From NCBI GenBank assembly GCA_041392125.1, contig JAWKMR010000007.1, positions 1-64,000 on the forward strand: DNA of 64,000 bases. The letters run 5' to 3'. The notes beneath the pieces were generated by a model. That model ran no database searches. It was given only the letters and a program-made list of their open reading frames with translations, and had not been told where the DNA came from. Shown piece after piece: positions 50,816 to 59,688 of this stretch. Each line of letters begins with the position of its first letter. Within the stretch, counting starts at the first letter, position 1. Made by a program: the position numbers and the translations under genes. Origin of the DNA: Halomarinibacterium sp041392125 (lineage in GTDB: Bacteria; Bacteroidota; Bacteroidia; Flavobacteriales; Flavobacteriaceae).

Positions 50816-51535
50816 TTATCGAATTACCTCAGCAGTAATATACAGATTTTGCAAGGGCCATTCACCATCATCGCTGGGTAAGTTAGCAATGGTATCCACC
50901 ACGTCCATACCTTGTGTAACCCGTCCAAAAATGGTATAATTTCCATTAAGATGCGAGGTGTATTTATCGGGGCCCAAAAAGATAAAAAACTCGAAAGGAG
51001 CCGTGCGTTTGTCCGGATTTTCACGATATTCTTTAGCTCCCGAAACGGTACCTCGGGTATGTTTCCTTCCGTTGGCAAGTTCTGCAGGAAGTAAGTAGTG
51101 GGCACCTATGGTATTTCTTTTTCTGGGAGTTTCCTTTCGGTCACTATTCCCTCCTTGAATAATAAAATTGGGTACTACTCTATGGAAAAAGGTATCATCA
51201 AAATAGTGTTGCTTCACCAAATACACAAAATTGGCACGATGTAATGGAGTATCTTCATATAATTCAATAAAAATAGCTCCAAACTGGGTGGTAATCTTCA
51301 CTTTTGTTTCGGGGTTCTCGGCACCGTATTGGGTTAAAAACGCTACGACATTGTCATTGGTAATTTCAGGGTATTGTTTTGTTTCAGGTTCTTTTTTCTC
51401 CGGTTTTTTTTCAGAAAGTAGGGTATCTGCTTGTAGTTCTTTAACGACTTGTTTTTTTTCTTCGGAAGTCTTTTGTGTATCTTCACAGTTAGCAAATAGG
51501 AGTACGATTAGTAAAAAAGAAAAAGGATATTTCAT
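50816..51535 (-). CDS. Cyclophilin-type peptidyl-prolyl isomerase lipoprotein
   Basis: 239 aa. Lipoprotein signal with lipobox LLFANC at residue 17, a Lys/Glu-rich linker (20-55), then a cyclophilin domain: GAIFIELYEDTPLHRANFVYLVKQHYFDDTFFHRVVPNFIIQGG, ending NLYITAEVI. It contains the FHRVxxxFxxQGG core and GTVSGA. It helps fold envelope proteins. It is divergent from the Nudix gene, with ATGs 3 nt apart on opposite strands. The gap before it (50719-50815) has CCAAATT-type short repeats only. Confidence 0.93.
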   Translation of the reverse strand: MKYPFSFLLIVLLFANCEDTQKTSEEKKQVVKELQADTLLSEKKPEKKEPETKQYPEITNDNVVAFLTQYGAENPETKVKITTQFGAIFIELYEDTPLHRANFVYLVKQHYFDDTFFHRVVPNFIIQGGNSDRKETPRKRNTIGAHYLLPAELANGRKHTRGTVSGAKEYRENPDKRTAPFEFFIFLGPDKYTSHLNGNYTIFGRVTQGMDVVDTIANLPSDDGEWPLQNLYITAEVIR

Positions 51536-51537
51536 TG

Positions 51538-52179
51538 ATGCAATTTTCAGAATTCGAAAAACAGATTTTAAAGGTAAAAAAAATGGAGCTTCCGGGCGAA
51601 GACTTTCATTTTAAAATGGCCCCTTTAGAACGATTGAAGGAATTGAAAGCCCGAGCTGTGGATATGCAATCGGCCCGAAAAGCTGCCGTGCTATGCCTTT
51701 TTTACCCTTCTATAGAAGCCAAAACGCATTTCTCGTTAATCCTCCGAAAAACCTACCCGGGGGTACATTCGGCACAAATTGGTTTCCCCGGTGGAAAAGT
51801 AGAACCGACCGACGCTTCGTTGGAGCACACAGCACTGCGCGAAACGGAAGAGGAAGTAGGGGTGTTACAGCAGCAGGTACAAGTATTAAAACAACTTACC
51901 GAAGTATATATTCCGCCCAGTAATTTTTTTGTACATCCCTTTTTAGGCATTACTTCCCAAACCCCGCAATTTAAAATTCAGGATGAAGAGGTGGAAGCCT
52001 TAATTGAAGTGCCTTTACTCGAATTTTTGGAGGACAATGCTCGCATTACACAGATACTTTCTACCAGTTACGCCAAAGATATAGAAGTTCCCGCCTTTAA
52101 ACTGCAAGGGCATGTAGTTTGGGGTGCCACTGCTATGATGTTGAACGAAGTACGGGAAATACTTCAAAAATTAATCTAA
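51538..52179 (+). CDS. CoA pyrophosphatase, Nudix family
   Basis: 213 aa from the ATG at 51538. The Nudix box is GFPGGKVEPTDASLEHTALRETEEEVG, fitting GX5EX7REUXEEXGU; the family-specific PGVHSAQIGFPGG precedes it, as in CoA-specific Nudix hydrolases (NudL type). It hydrolyses CoA or its derivatives to phosphopantetheine and 3',5'-ADP. Next to it is a glycerolipid acyltransferase with its own promoter. Confidence 0.9.
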   Translation: MQFSEFEKQILKVKKMELPGEDFHFKMAPLERLKELKARAVDMQSARKAAVLCLFYPSIEAKTHFSLILRKTYPGVHSAQIGFPGGKVEPTDASLEHTALRETEEEVGVLQQQVQVLKQLTEVYIPPSNFFVHPFLGITSQTPQFKIQDEEVEALIEVPLLEFLEDNARITQILSTSYAKDIEVPAFKLQGHVVWGATAMMLNEVREILQKLI

Positions 52180-52193
52180 CCCATGCTTTTTAG

Positions 52194-52201
52194 TATCTTT
52201 G
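52194..52201 (+). promoter_or_regulatory. -7 box for the acyltransferase gene
   Basis: TATCTTTG, a perfect TAnnTTTG match 26 nt before the ATG at 52227, in the gap after the Nudix gene. Confidence 0.65.
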
Positions 52202-52226
52202 CACTTCAAAATTGATACAAGTTTAC

Positions 52227-53105
52227 ATGGGGCTATTTAAGAAGAATCCTTTTGGGCATATCCTTTTTTTGAAAAAATGGTTGATTCGTATTTTGGGGGC
52301 GGCGACACACAGACGCTTTAAGGGATTTAACCAATTACAAATAGACGGAAGTGAGATTATAAAAAACCTTCCCGATACCAATGTCCTTTTTGTGTCTAAC
52401 CATCAAACCTACTTTGCCGATGTAGTGGCCATGTTCCACGTCTTTAATGCCAGCTTAAGCGGAAGGGTAGACAACATTAAAAACATTGGCTATTTATGGA
52501 ACCCTAAACTCAATTTGTATTTTGTAGCAGCTCGCGAAACCATGCAAGCGGGGTTATTGCCTAAAATTCTTGCCTATGCAGGATCTGTGAGTATTGATAG
52601 AACCTGGCGTGCCGAAGGCAAGGATGTGAACAGGCAGGTAAAAATGAGCGATGTAAGCAATATTGAAAAAGCATTGAACGATGGTTGGGTAATTACCTTT
52701 CCACAGGGAACCACCACTCCATGGAAGCCCATTCGACGAGGAACGGCTTTTATTATAAAACAGAATAAACCCATTGTAGTACCCATTGTTATTGACGGAT
52801 TTAGGCGATCGTTCGATAAAAAGGGAATTCGCATTAAGAAACGCGGGATTCTTCAAACCATGGAAATAAAGGAACCGTTGCAAATAGATTACGAAAACGA
52901 TTCTATGGAAGCCATTATCGAAAAATTGGAATATGCCATAGAGCAACACCCTTCGTTTTTAAAAGTGATTCCGGCAGACGAGCTTCAGAAAGAAGAAGAA
53001 CTCAACAAAACCCGTCAATGGAAATATAAAAAAGAAAAGGAAAAGAAGCATAAAGAAGAGGAACACTCCGTTTCTTCAGAATCTAACTCTCCAACAACCG
53101 AGTAA
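52227..53105 (+). CDS. 1-acyl-sn-glycerol-3-phosphate acyltransferase (PlsC-like)
   Basis: 292 aa from the ATG at 52227 (MGLFKKNPFGHILFLKKWL). The acyltransferase HxxxxD motif is NHQTYFAD, with the later FPQGTTTPWKPIRRGTAF (the EGT-like motif). It acylates lysophosphatidic acid or a related acceptor in phospholipid synthesis. The C-terminal Lys/Glu-rich tail (about 260-292) is low complexity. An upstream ATT-frame at 52212 is not preferred. Confidence 0.9.
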   Translation: MGLFKKNPFGHILFLKKWLIRILGAATHRRFKGFNQLQIDGSEIIKNLPDTNVLFVSNHQTYFADVVAMFHVFNASLSGRVDNIKNIGYLWNPKLNLYFVAARETMQAGLLPKILAYAGSVSIDRTWRAEGKDVNRQVKMSDVSNIEKALNDGWVITFPQGTTTPWKPIRRGTAFIIKQNKPIVVPIVIDGFRRSFDKKGIRIKKRGILQTMEIKEPLQIDYENDSMEAIIEKLEYAIEQHPSFLKVIPADELQKEEELNKTRQWKYKKEKEKKHKEEEHSVSSESNSPTTE

Positions 53106-53118
53106 TCCAATAGCCCGG

Positions 53119-53751
53119 CTACACTTCTATCTTTTTTAATTCCTTGTAATTTCTTTTCAGCCTTCGTAACAAAAGGCCGTAAATAAGGGAATAGAAGAGA
53201 ATTAAAAAGCCAATAATAATAATACCTCCAATAATATTGTATCCTATAAAAGTCTCGGCAGGGACCGATGAAAAGAAGTCATCACTTTTAAGTAGGGCAT
53301 GTAATTTTTCTTTGTTGTAATAGTAATAAAGATTGGTAGCAAACATTAAAACGGCCGCCATCCCTATATTGTAATACACAAAATAGCGTACTGTTTTTCG
53401 GGTATTGAGAATATTCTTCATCAATTTTTTGACCGAGTTGGTTACCTGTATTTTTTGATGATTTTTGTAAAACAGGTAAATAAAGATAAATACGACTACG
53501 TAATTCAAAATATTCAGGGCAAGGAAGATGTCATTTAAGCCCATTCCTTCCTGAAACTTTTTACTGGATTCGGGAACAAAAAAGTACAGGGTGGTCCATA
53601 ATATCATCTCGGCAATGCTGATGTAAAATATCCATTTTACCATAGAAGAAGACTTCTTCAACAGCATGGGATACAATTCCTTTTGGGTAAACTTTGGAAA
53701 CTCGTGTTCCCTAGCTTGCCATTCTTTTTTTAATACATCTAATTCGTCCAT
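53119..53751 (-). CDS. Four-helix membrane protein paired with an ECF sigma factor
   Basis: 210 aa. A soluble N-terminal part (MDELDVLKKEWQAREHEFPKFTQKEL) is followed by four helices (about 38-58, 75-96, 120-141, 170-195) and a charged tail. It has no recognisable anti-sigma domain, but its position 4 nt after the sigma gene suggests a cognate membrane regulator. In Bacteroidetes such unannotated membrane genes often follow ECF genes. Confidence 0.75.
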   Translation of the reverse strand: MDELDVLKKEWQAREHEFPKFTQKELYPMLLKKSSSMVKWIFYISIAEMILWTTLYFFVPESSKKFQEGMGLNDIFLALNILNYVVVFIFIYLFYKNHQKIQVTNSVKKLMKNILNTRKTVRYFVYYNIGMAAVLMFATNLYYYYNKEKLHALLKSDDFFSSVPAETFIGYNIIGGIIIIGFLILFYSLIYGLLLRRLKRNYKELKKIEV

Positions 53752-53755
53752 AGGT

Positions 53756-54250
53756 TTATGGGTTAAGAATGGTTTTCAATTTTTCTTTAATTCGATTCAT
53801 TTTTACTCGGGCATTCACTTCGGAAATCCCCAAAGTATCGGCTATTTCTTTATAGTTTTTATTTTCCAGATATAAAAAGACCAATGCCTTATCAATATCT
53901 CCCAAAGTTTTTACCGCACTGTACATCAATTGTAACTGTTCCTCCACTTTGGGGTCGTATTCTTCCGAGGCTATTTTGAAGCTTACCCCTTCATAATCCT
54001 GGGTTTTAATACTACGCTTATTTTTTCTGTACAGCGTAATCGCCGTATTTAAAGCCACACGATACATCCACGTGCTAAACTTTGCCTCCCCTCTAAACTT
54101 CGGAAATGCCTTCCAGAGTTGGATAGTTATTTCCTGAAACAAATCATTGTGCGAATCACTGTCGTTGGTGTACAACCGACAGATTTTATGCACAATGTTT
54201 TGGTTTTCCTCCAACTGGGAAACAAAACTATGTTCCAATGCTTGCGTCAA
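53756..54250 (-). CDS. ECF-type RNA polymerase sigma factor
   Basis: 164 aa. Sigma region 2 (LYTNDSDSHNDLFQEITIQLWKAFPKFRGEAKFSTWMYRVALNTAITL) and region 4 (LYLENKNYKEIADTLGISEVNARVKMNRIKEKL) are present, with nothing else. It redirects polymerase to a small regulon, controlled probably by the downstream membrane protein. The putative upstream repeat protein (54312) is its neighbour. Confidence 0.94.
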   Translation of the reverse strand: MTQALEHSFVSQLEENQNIVHKICRLYTNDSDSHNDLFQEITIQLWKAFPKFRGEAKFSTWMYRVALNTAITLYRKNKRSIKTQDYEGVSFKIASEEYDPKVEEQLQLMYSAVKTLGDIDKALVFLYLENKNYKEIADTLGISEVNARVKMNRIKEKLKTILNP

Positions 54251-54311
54251 TGGTTTTTTGGTTAATTCAACAGATTAGTACCCGGAGGTAGTTAATTGTT
54301 ACAACGGGTTT

Positions 54312-54680
54312 TTAATTATTTTTCAATATTACCGGAAGGGCATTTCCGGCATAAATACCACTACCGCCCACTTCGTCAATATTAATATCTAACTCGTCAC
54401 TGGTATCGATGTTTTTAATGTTTACTTTCATTTCGTCGTAGGTATCAATGCTTTTTACATTCACGTTCAATTCATCGTAGGTGTTAATATCCACAATTCG
54501 AACATCAATAGTTTCAAGATCGCTTACCGGAACCAATCGATATTGGGTTGTGGTAGGCACTTCGGAAGGGTTTTCAGAAGCTATGGCAGACGGAATTAGT
54601 TCAAAATCTTTTACAAGATGGAGGCTTAAACAAATAGCAATAACCGTAAGAACGGTTTTGGTGTAGACATCGGTTTTCAT
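54312..54680 (-). CDS. Secreted repeat protein with three 13-residue repeats
   Basis: 122 aa. A signal-anchor helix (residues 8-23), a linker with SENPSEVPTTTQYRLVP, then three tandem 13-residue units (VRIVDINTYDELN, VNVKSIDTYDEMK, VNIKNIDTSDELD) and an extra half unit. The repeats look like short beta-strands (a solenoid-like surface). No family is recognised. It is upstream of the sigma operon on the same strand, 61 nt from it, so it may be a target or part of the same unit. Confidence 0.72.
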   Translation of the reverse strand: MKTDVYTKTVLTVIAICLSLHLVKDFELIPSAIASENPSEVPTTTQYRLVPVSDLETIDVRIVDINTYDELNVNVKSIDTYDEMKVNIKNIDTSDELDINIDEVGGSGIYAGNALPVILKNN

Positions 54681-54682
54681 AA

Positions 54683-54730
54683 TTAATGAGTTAATGGGTT
54701 AATGAATTAATGAGTTAATGAGTTAAGGAA
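54683..54730. repeat. 8-bp tandem repeats upstream of the 13-residue repeat gene
   Basis: Five units of TTAATGAG (one reads TTAATGGG, one TTAATGAA) and a partial one, immediately 5' of the minus-strand start at 54680. A slipped-strand microsatellite could alter promoter spacing. The rest of the gap to 54778 shows nothing else. Confidence 0.6.
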
Positions 54731-54777
54731 ATAAGGAATGGTGTAGCAACGAGCAAAAAATGTTCCTAAAAACAAAA

Positions 54778-55374
54778 TCAACAGTTTTTATACTTATCGT
54801 GAAGCCCTTTTCCTTCCAGAATAAGAGGTGTGGCCTTTTCTAAGCGGGAAATATTGGTCTGTTCCTGTTTAGCGGTACCAATATGCTCGGCATATTCGCG
54901 TTGCTTTCCGGGCGTTAATTTCTGAAAGGCCGCTTGCAGTGTTGCATCCTTTGTAAGGGCATCCTTTAAAAAAGGGGTGAGCGTAACTCCCTGTTTTCGC
55001 TCCACTTTTACTTCTTTCCCGGCCATACAATTTTCAATGGACTCCTGAATATATTGCAATACCAATGCCTCTGGAATGGCATCTCCTTTTTCAAACCGCC
55101 ATTGGCGCAAGGCTTTGGTCTTTCCTTCCTGTGCATTCACCAACTTTTTTTGGGTATCTTTCAAAAAGACTCCCTGATGAAACCATAGCGCATAATGATT
55201 TTTAAATCCGGTAAAACCGGCTACCAGCTTCCCGTTAAGGGTATAGGTAGGCGACCCCCATTTTACTTCTTCCACTAATTCCGTTTGCTGAAAGAGATTT
55301 CGCAACACCTCCAATTGGGTACTCCATTGGGAATGCTTAGCAATAAATTGGGTTACTTTTTGGGAAGCATCCAT
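54778..55374 (-). CDS. DUF1801 / YdeI-family protein
   Basis: 198 aa. An N-terminal YdhG-type part (EEVKWGSPTYTLNGKLVAGFTGFKNHYALWFHQGVFLKD) and a C-terminal YdeI part (ALTKDATLQAAFQKLTPGKQREYAEHIGTAKQEQTNISRLEKA). These two are often fused in Bacteroidetes. A role in bacteriocin sensing or small-molecule binding has been suggested for relatives, but none is assigned here. It is 3 nt after the DUF1028 gene on the same strand. Confidence 0.86.
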   Translation of the reverse strand: MDASQKVTQFIAKHSQWSTQLEVLRNLFQQTELVEEVKWGSPTYTLNGKLVAGFTGFKNHYALWFHQGVFLKDTQKKLVNAQEGKTKALRQWRFEKGDAIPEALVLQYIQESIENCMAGKEVKVERKQGVTLTPFLKDALTKDATLQAAFQKLTPGKQREYAEHIGTAKQEQTNISRLEKATPLILEGKGLHDKYKNC

Positions 55375-55377
55375 CCC

Positions 55378-56370
55378 TTATTTTTTTACAAATTTTAAAG
55401 CGACTGTTCCTTGATCCGTTTCCAATTGGATAAAATACACGCCTTGAGCTAAGGAGGAAACATCAATTCTTTGGTTGGTAAATGTATTTGAGCTCATGGT
55501 TTTTCCGTTGATGTCCAATATGTGATACTTAGTCAATGAAATTGAAGCATCGGTACTAATTCGTAACTCGTTAGAAACAGGGTTGGGAGCCAAGGTTATT
55601 TTAGAGGCTAACTCATGAGTTTCCGTATTTAAAAAGGCATCGTACAAATCCTGAAGCAAATCAATAGGCTCGATGCCGGAAGCTTGTTGCCCTACGTTTA
55701 ATCGTATGTAGGGATCAGCCGGGTCATCTTCCGGGCGATAGACCAATAAATAGGCAGTAGTAGAAGAGGTCCCTGCAGCCAGACAGCGACTATCGGCCCC
55801 CGCAAAATTAGCCCCTTGCATGGCGGCCATGAGCTTATCGGCAAGCGTTCCGGAAGTATTGTTAAAGTTCGCTTCCATATTGTCTATCACCGATTGGTTC
55901 AATAATATGTTCCCTTGCACACTAAAAGTAGCTCCTTGTCGATCTTCCTTGTAATCATCGGCAGAGGCACCGGTAAATCCTGCCGTTCTTGGGTCACCAT
56001 TGCCATCAAAATCGGCGATACCGTATTGTCGGTATTCGGGGTTAAAATTTTGTGAGCTACACGCATCGTTGTTATACAACCAGTCAATAATTTCAGTAGG
56101 ACTGGAACCTGCTTCCATTTGAGCAATAGCGTTGTTCAGGTTTACATTAGGAATACATACCCACGCCTGGGAGTTAACACCACCGCGTCCGGGAATGATT
56201 TTGGTAATGATATCTATAATGCCATTAGCTCCTACACCGGTAACACAAGAAGCGCCGGCAGAGCCAATTTCACCCGTTGTGGGGTCCACGGCAATAATGG
56301 AAAAGGTGTCTTGAGCTTGCAAGGAAAAGCTACAAATAGACAACATGCAGAAGGTAATAATTTTTTTCAT
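55378..56370 (-). CDS. Secreted DUF1028 protein with T9SS C-terminal sorting domain
   Basis: 330 aa. Signal peptide about residues 1-19 (ending SLQAQ). DUF1028, an Ntn-hydrolase-like family, starts DTFSIIAVDPTTGEIGSAGASCVTG and continues to about residue 235. The last about 75 residues form a type IX secretion sorting domain (LAPNPVSNELRIS, LAQGVYFIQLETDQGTVALKFVKK). So the protein is exported across the outer membrane and may be released or attached. Substrate is unknown. Confidence 0.9.
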   Translation of the reverse strand: MKKIITFCMLSICSFSLQAQDTFSIIAVDPTTGEIGSAGASCVTGVGANGIIDIITKIIPGRGGVNSQAWVCIPNVNLNNAIAQMEAGSSPTEIIDWLYNNDACSSQNFNPEYRQYGIADFDGNGDPRTAGFTGASADDYKEDRQGATFSVQGNILLNQSVIDNMEANFNNTSGTLADKLMAAMQGANFAGADSRCLAAGTSSTTAYLLVYRPEDDPADPYIRLNVGQQASGIEPIDLLQDLYDAFLNTETHELASKITLAPNPVSNELRISTDASISLTKYHILDINGKTMSSNTFTNQRIDVSSLAQGVYFIQLETDQGTVALKFVKK

Positions 56371-56404
56371 GGGAATAGTTTATTTGTATAAAGATAGCAA
56401 ATGA

Positions 56405-57307
56405 TTAAAATTCAATAAAATCTATGTTGGTAAATGCCACCTTTTCATCAAAAAAGCGGGCGGGTTTTACCATAGGGAATTGTTTTATATAACTTTTTAA
56501 TTCTTTATTAATTAAAGCCTTTACTTCTTCACTGAGTTCAATTTTTGGACTACATCCTAGATACTCAACATTATAACAACGTCCCAGTTCATTAAAAAAT
56601 ATTTGAAAAACAAGTATATAGTCAGTGTCTTTCTTATCTTTCAAATGTCCATAACGGGAGGTAAAATAGGTAGAAAGTTTTTTATTAAGTTCATTATAAG
56701 AGCCATAATTTCGTAACTCTACCGATGTGGTACTCCGTGAATAAAGCTTTCTTCCATTTTGTATCATATAGCTTGCTACAGAATTACTATTGTACATCCC
56801 TAAAAATTCTTCTGCACTTTCTAAGGCTACATCACGAACATAAAAACTTCCTCCTCTTGATTTTATATCATAAAAATTCCCTACGGTAATATTTTCTATT
56901 TTTATTTTCTTTATAATTTCAAAGTAGCGGAAGTCATTTTTATGGGATATTTCCCTGCGTCGGTTATAATAAATGGTATCTACCGAATAACAACAATATT
57001 CATTAAAAAGCTTTTCCGATTCTGCATCCTGATAACGGCTGGTATTGATACTTAAGTCACTACAAAAACCTAACGTATCTCCATTAAACACCCTTGCCAA
57101 AGATCTATTGAAATACACATTTTTATTTTTAAAAGTTTTTAAAGAAAGTGTAAGTAGAGAGTCGGCTTCCTTAAAATTACCCTCAGCAAGTTGTTGAGAG
57201 CCTTTTTCAAAATAAGCGATTCCTGTTGGGTCCGAAATGATAATCTGACAGTAACCCTGCAAGCAGAATGGCAGCAATAAGAGAATTGTAATTATGGATT
57301 TCATCAA
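56405..57307 (-). CDS. Secreted TPR/TonB-C-like protein, unknown function
   Basis: 300 aa. Signal peptide about residues 1-20 (ending QGYCQ). Residues about 28-70 look like a TPR unit (GIAYFEKGSQQLAEGNFKEADSLLTLSL). The C-terminal part (CYNVEYLGCSPKIELSEEVKALINKELKSYI) has the shape of a TonB C-terminal domain as seen in other Bacteroidetes TPR-TonB fusions. No function is known. It is divergent from the TonB-dependent receptor gene. Confidence 0.6.
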   Translation of the reverse strand: MMKSIITILLLLPFCLQGYCQIIISDPTGIAYFEKGSQQLAEGNFKEADSLLTLSLKTFKNKNVYFNRSLARVFNGDTLGFCSDLSINTSRYQDAESEKLFNEYCCYSVDTIYYNRRREISHKNDFRYFEIIKKIKIENITVGNFYDIKSRGGSFYVRDVALESAEEFLGMYNSNSVASYMIQNGRKLYSRSTTSVELRNYGSYNELNKKLSTYFTSRYGHLKDKKDTDYILVFQIFFNELGRCYNVEYLGCSPKIELSEEVKALINKELKSYIKQFPMVKPARFFDEKVAFTNIDFIEF

Positions 57308-57378
57308 GTAAATACTATAGTTTTAAATGTACAATAATTTAGCATAACACAATTCATCAATAAAAAATAACAATTGGG

Positions 57379-57386
57379 TAGCTTTG
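57379..57386 (+). promoter_or_regulatory. -7 box for the TonB-dependent receptor
   Basis: TAGCTTTG, a perfect TAnnTTTG match 60 nt before the ATG at 57447. The 5' leader between them is about 55 nt. Confidence 0.6.
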
Positions 57387-57446
57387 CTTTTTGTAATTCT
57401 GAAAAGCAGGACACCTTTGAACCATCAATCACAATCCATCAAAAAA

Positions 57447-59609
57447 ATGAATCGTCTTTTCTTGCTTACTTTTTTACTTTTTCTAGGATCCATCGGGAGT
57501 TCTTTTGCACAAACGGAAGTTTCCGGAACCGTAACTCAAAAAAACGGTACTCCCATAGTAGGAGCCAATGTGTATCTGGAAGGTACTTATGATGGGGCTT
57601 CTACCAACGAGCAAGGATTCTTTTCTTTTACCACTACCGAAACCGGAGTACAAACACTGGTGGTGTCGTTCATTTCTTTTGAGGCTTTTATGATGGCTGC
57701 CGATGTCTCCCAACTTAAAAACCTAAGCATCACCTTAAAAGAAGATGTAAATGCACTGGACACCGTGGTGATTTCTGCCGGAAGTTTTCAAGCAGGGGAT
57801 AACAGTAAAATATCGGTATTAAAACCGCTGGATGTAGTCACTACCGCCAGTGCCTTGGGCGATTTTGTAGGAGCCTTGCAAACACTACCCGGTACCACCA
57901 CCGTGGCCGAAGACGGCCGACTTTTTGTTCGTGGGGGCGATGCGGGGGAAACGCAGATTTTTATTGATGGTATCCGGGTATTTACGCCCTATACCCCCAG
58001 CACCAATAACATCCCTTCCCGGGGACGTTACAGTCCGTTCCTGTTCGACGGAATCACTTTTTCCACCGGAGGCTATTCCGCAGAGTATGGACAAGCGCTT
58101 TCTTCGGTATTGTTGTTAAATACCATCGACGAACCTGTTCAGGAGAAAACCGATATTTCTATAATGACCGTAGGGGGTGGATTAGGAAATACCCAAAAGT
58201 GGGACAACAGTTCGCTTAGTTTCAATACCACGTACATCAATTTAGCACCCTATCTGGCGGTATTTAAAGACCGCAACGATTGGCAAAAACCCTTCGAGAC
58301 CTTTGCCGGGGAAACCGTATTTCGTCAAAAATTAGGAAAAGGATTATTAAAATGGTACACTGCCTTCGATGCTTCCAATTTTGAACTCACCCAAGAAGAT
58401 ATCAACTTGCCGGACGGATTGCATTTCTCTCTAAAAAACAACAATCTCTATAGCAATATTAGTTATGCTACCAACTTTGGAAATGATTGGTCTTTGGACA
58501 CGGGAGGAAGTTTTACACGGGGTCAAAACCAACTGGGGATTCAGGAAAATGATATCAACAATATAGAGTTATCGGGACACCTGAAAGCCAAACTGCGGAA
58601 GCGTTTCAGCAACCAAGTAAAACTCTATCTGGGTGCCGAGCAGTTTTTTACCGATTTCACCGAGGCCTTCCAAAACCCTGATGTAGCTAAAGTGACTTAC
58701 GGCTATACCAACAACATTACGGCTGCCTTTGCTGAAACCGATATTATCTTTTCCAAAAAACTGGCGGCCAAAGTAGGAGTACGGGGAGAATACAGCGGGT
58801 TATTTAATCAATTTACGGTGTCTCCCCGAGCATCACTAGCCTATAAAACCTCAAAGTACGGGCAGATTTCCTTGGCCTATGGCGATTTTTACCAAAACCC
58901 CTTAAGTGATGTCTTAAAATTTGAAAGCGATTTGGAAGCACAAAAAACCCAACATTACATCCTCAACTACCAGTACAGCCATAACGACCGTATTTTTAGG
59001 GCCGAAGTCTACCATAAACAATACAGCAACTTAATTACTTACGATACCGAATTCACCGATTTCACCACCCAATTTGCCAACGAAGGGGAGGGTTATGCCC
59101 GCGGACTGGATCTCTTCTTTCGCGACAATCAAAGTATTAAAAACGTGGATTACTGGGTAAGCTATTCGTTTTTGGATAGCGAACGTAAATACCAAAACTA
59201 TCCGGTAAAAGCCACACCTCCCTTTGCGAATGCCCATAACCTTAGCGTAGTAGGGAAATACTGGATTGGCGATTGGAAAAGTCAGGTAGGCTTTAGCTAT
59301 CAGTATGGGAGTGGCCGTACCTATACCAACCCTAACCGTCCCGGCTTTTTACAGGAACAGGTTAACGCCTATAACAGTGTGAGTGTAAATTGGGCGTACT
59401 TATTAACCCCTCAAAAGATCTTGTATTTCTCCATCAACAACGTGTTGGGGACCCAGAATATCAACGGCTATCAATATGCCAATACGCCCGATGCCAATGG
59501 CATGTTTGACCGCAGGGCACTACGTCCCGCTGCCGACCAGTTCTTTTTTGTGGGCTTTTTCTGGACCATTAGCGAAGATGGGAAAGACAACCAACTCGAT
59601 AACCTTTAG
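57447..59609 (+). CDS. TonB-dependent outer-membrane receptor with carboxypeptidase-like N-domain
   Basis: 720 aa from the ATG at 57447, the first that gives a signal peptide (MNRLFLLTFLLFLGSIGSSFAQ). A CarboxypepD_reg-like domain (about 24-100: VSGTVTQKNGTPIVGANVYLEG) is followed by the plug (LFVRGGDAGETQIFIDGI) and a beta-barrel ending in a terminal strand with FFVGFFWTI. No TonB box can be assigned by eye. The substrate is unknown; no SusD gene is adjacent, so it may take siderophores, cobalamin or peptides. Confidence 0.93.
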   Translation: MNRLFLLTFLLFLGSIGSSFAQTEVSGTVTQKNGTPIVGANVYLEGTYDGASTNEQGFFSFTTTETGVQTLVVSFISFEAFMMAADVSQLKNLSITLKEDVNALDTVVISAGSFQAGDNSKISVLKPLDVVTTASALGDFVGALQTLPGTTTVAEDGRLFVRGGDAGETQIFIDGIRVFTPYTPSTNNIPSRGRYSPFLFDGITFSTGGYSAEYGQALSSVLLLNTIDEPVQEKTDISIMTVGGGLGNTQKWDNSSLSFNTTYINLAPYLAVFKDRNDWQKPFETFAGETVFRQKLGKGLLKWYTAFDASNFELTQEDINLPDGLHFSLKNNNLYSNISYATNFGNDWSLDTGGSFTRGQNQLGIQENDINNIELSGHLKAKLRKRFSNQVKLYLGAEQFFTDFTEAFQNPDVAKVTYGYTNNITAAFAETDIIFSKKLAAKVGVRGEYSGLFNQFTVSPRASLAYKTSKYGQISLAYGDFYQNPLSDVLKFESDLEAQKTQHYILNYQYSHNDRIFRAEVYHKQYSNLITYDTEFTDFTTQFANEGEGYARGLDLFFRDNQSIKNVDYWVSYSFLDSERKYQNYPVKATPPFANAHNLSVVGKYWIGDWKSQVGFSYQYGSGRTYTNPNRPGFLQEQVNAYNSVSVNWAYLLTPQKILYFSINNVLGTQNINGYQYANTPDANGMFDRRALRPAADQFFFVGFFWTISEDGKDNQLDNL

Positions 59610-59688
59610 CAATACTATCTCCTCCCCTTGATAAGGGGAGGTGTCCGAAGGATGGAGGTGTTGTTTATCAAGGTTTAAGGTTTCTTTT
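59610..59688. other. Gap after the TonB-dependent receptor
   Basis: Short non-coding stretch containing an imperfect inverted repeat of the CCTCCCCTT/AAGGGGAGG type at about 59631-59651 that can serve as terminator. It resembles the palindromes inside the two larger repeat copies that follow. Confidence 0.5.

Noticed and set aside
51231..51614. 127-residue frame opposite the prolyl isomerase
   Set aside because: It is antisense to a clear cyclophilin domain and overlaps the Nudix start.
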